In this document: in pieces, positions 63,414-64,000 of the stretch
Layout: the number at the start of each line of letters is the position of its first letter
How positions within the stretch are numbered: the first letter of the stretch is position 1
DNA from: Cloeon dipterum
Taxonomy: Eukaryota; Arthropoda; Insecta; Ephemeroptera; Baetidae
DNA length: 64,000 nucleotides
Reading direction: 5' to 3'
Assembly: GCF_949628265.1 (NCBI RefSeq)
Contig: NC_088786.1
Coordinates: 41,933,681-41,997,680 of the forward strand
Notes under the pieces: model-generated
What the model saw: the letters and a program-made list of their open reading frames with translations, nothing else
Database searches by the model: none
Told to the model about the DNA's origin: nothing
Made by a program: the position numbers and the translations under genes

Positions 63414-64000
63414 ATGTCTCGCTGCAGAGAAATGCCGCCGAAGGGCGAACTTTCTGCCTCAGAGGGTCCTGTTCAAAGGTAAGAAATATTCAGCCGATAA
63501 GTTTCAAACAACTTACCGATTAAATTTCGGAAAATACAGTTCAGAGTCTGAAGATGAGGAAGAATGTCAGATTCGAGGAATATCCGAGTTTCAGCAGATG
63601 AATGCCCCACAAGTTTCACGTGCGTTTTTAGTTTCTTCTATTTTGTGCTTAGAATCGATCTCATAAATGCAACATATTTAATTTGAAATTGAATGTTTTA
63701 CTAATAAAATGAACAATTGCAGTCGGTATAAATCGCAGAGAATCGCAGAAAAATTACCCCGATTTTTCCAACGTATCTCAAGGTCAAGATGGTCGACAGC
63801 AGGATCGAGAAACCTCGTTTTGTCTCCCAGAACGGCATTTACCAAAGGATCCTGGAGTTGATATTGCACAGGCTAAGACAAGTTCTGTTTCTTGTACGAA
63901 GAAAGTTTACCTTAAAACTAAAAAATATTTGAGACTTTGTCAAAAACAGGGGCAAATGAAGCGCCTGGATCTTCGCTCGGTTTAAATGTACCGTACGCAG
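63414..64000 (+). CDS. B6: type B gene, 5' part (runs off right edge)
   Basis: Exons 63414-63478 (MSRCREMPPK), 63540-63619 (acidic ESEDEEEC), 63723-63893 and 63950 onward. The third exon is 171 nt, 12 shorter than in B4/B5: it lacks the codons for the NLS-like RPRIE after LPK and has one added codon, so a basic cluster is lost while the frame is kept. The start of the first repeat-type exon (NEAPGSSLGL) is visible before the window ends. Presumed to continue like B5. Confidence 0.78.

Overview
The window is invertebrate-type nuclear DNA: AT-rich, with many short GT-AG introns (some near 45-55 nt), no operons, and almost no long open frames except terminal zinc-finger exons. The gene content (two cathepsin L-like proteases, a neprilysin-like M13 protein, arrays of C2H2 genes, a CACTA-type transposon with a BEN-domain partner) suggests an arthropod, probably an insect. 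I cannot name the species. Exon boundaries were set by hand from splice motifs, reading phase and comparison between copies, because several genes are present in multiple copies.

Most of the window is one array of related multi-exon zinc-finger genes. Type A genes (A1-A6) have a non-coding exon 1 inside a conserved ~155-bp upstream element, a short N-terminal CxxC zinc-ribbon exon, several Q/N/P-rich linker exons and a last exon of C2H2-like fingers. Type B genes (B1-B6) have a different, CCAAT-rich upstream cassette, a 65-nt first coding exon, acidic and NLS-like linker exons and a ~200-residue last exon with five fingers. Linker and terminal exons have moved between types: A5 starts as type A and ends as type B, A2 shares an exon end with B1/B3, and B2 shares an exon with A5. 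Genes left of ~32 kb lie on the minus strand (A1-A5, B1-B3). Those right of ~36 kb lie on the plus strand (B4, A6, B5, a decayed A-type gene, B6), so B3 and B4 meet head to head.

Non-family genes sit between these. Cathepsin L-like copies lie at 12.6-14.0 kb and 34.2-35.6 kb; the second lies inside a ~3.6-kb block that separates the coding part of B3 from its own 5' cassette. An M13 (neprilysin) family gene at 25.6-29.0 kb has lost the zinc-binding HExxH motif and is predicted to be a pseudo-enzyme.

The clearest new-looking object is a complete ~11.03-kb DNA transposon at 38785-49811. It has 20-bp terminal inverted repeats, a 3-bp ATG target duplication, subterminal GCTCGCTCA-type repeats, an open 905-codon TNP2/CACTA-like transposase gene and a divergent 616-codon BEN-domain gene, separated by an ATGCATGTA-type repeat tract. 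It interrupts the terminal zinc-finger exon of B4. The two halves still join in one open frame of the same length as in B3, so the insertion appears recent.

The functions of the zinc-finger proteins are not known to me. Basic nuclear-localisation-like clusters and finger motifs suggest nuclear nucleic-acid binding. Copy-number change, exon exchange and exon-pair amplification (3 units in B4, 4 in B5) show a fast-evolving cluster.
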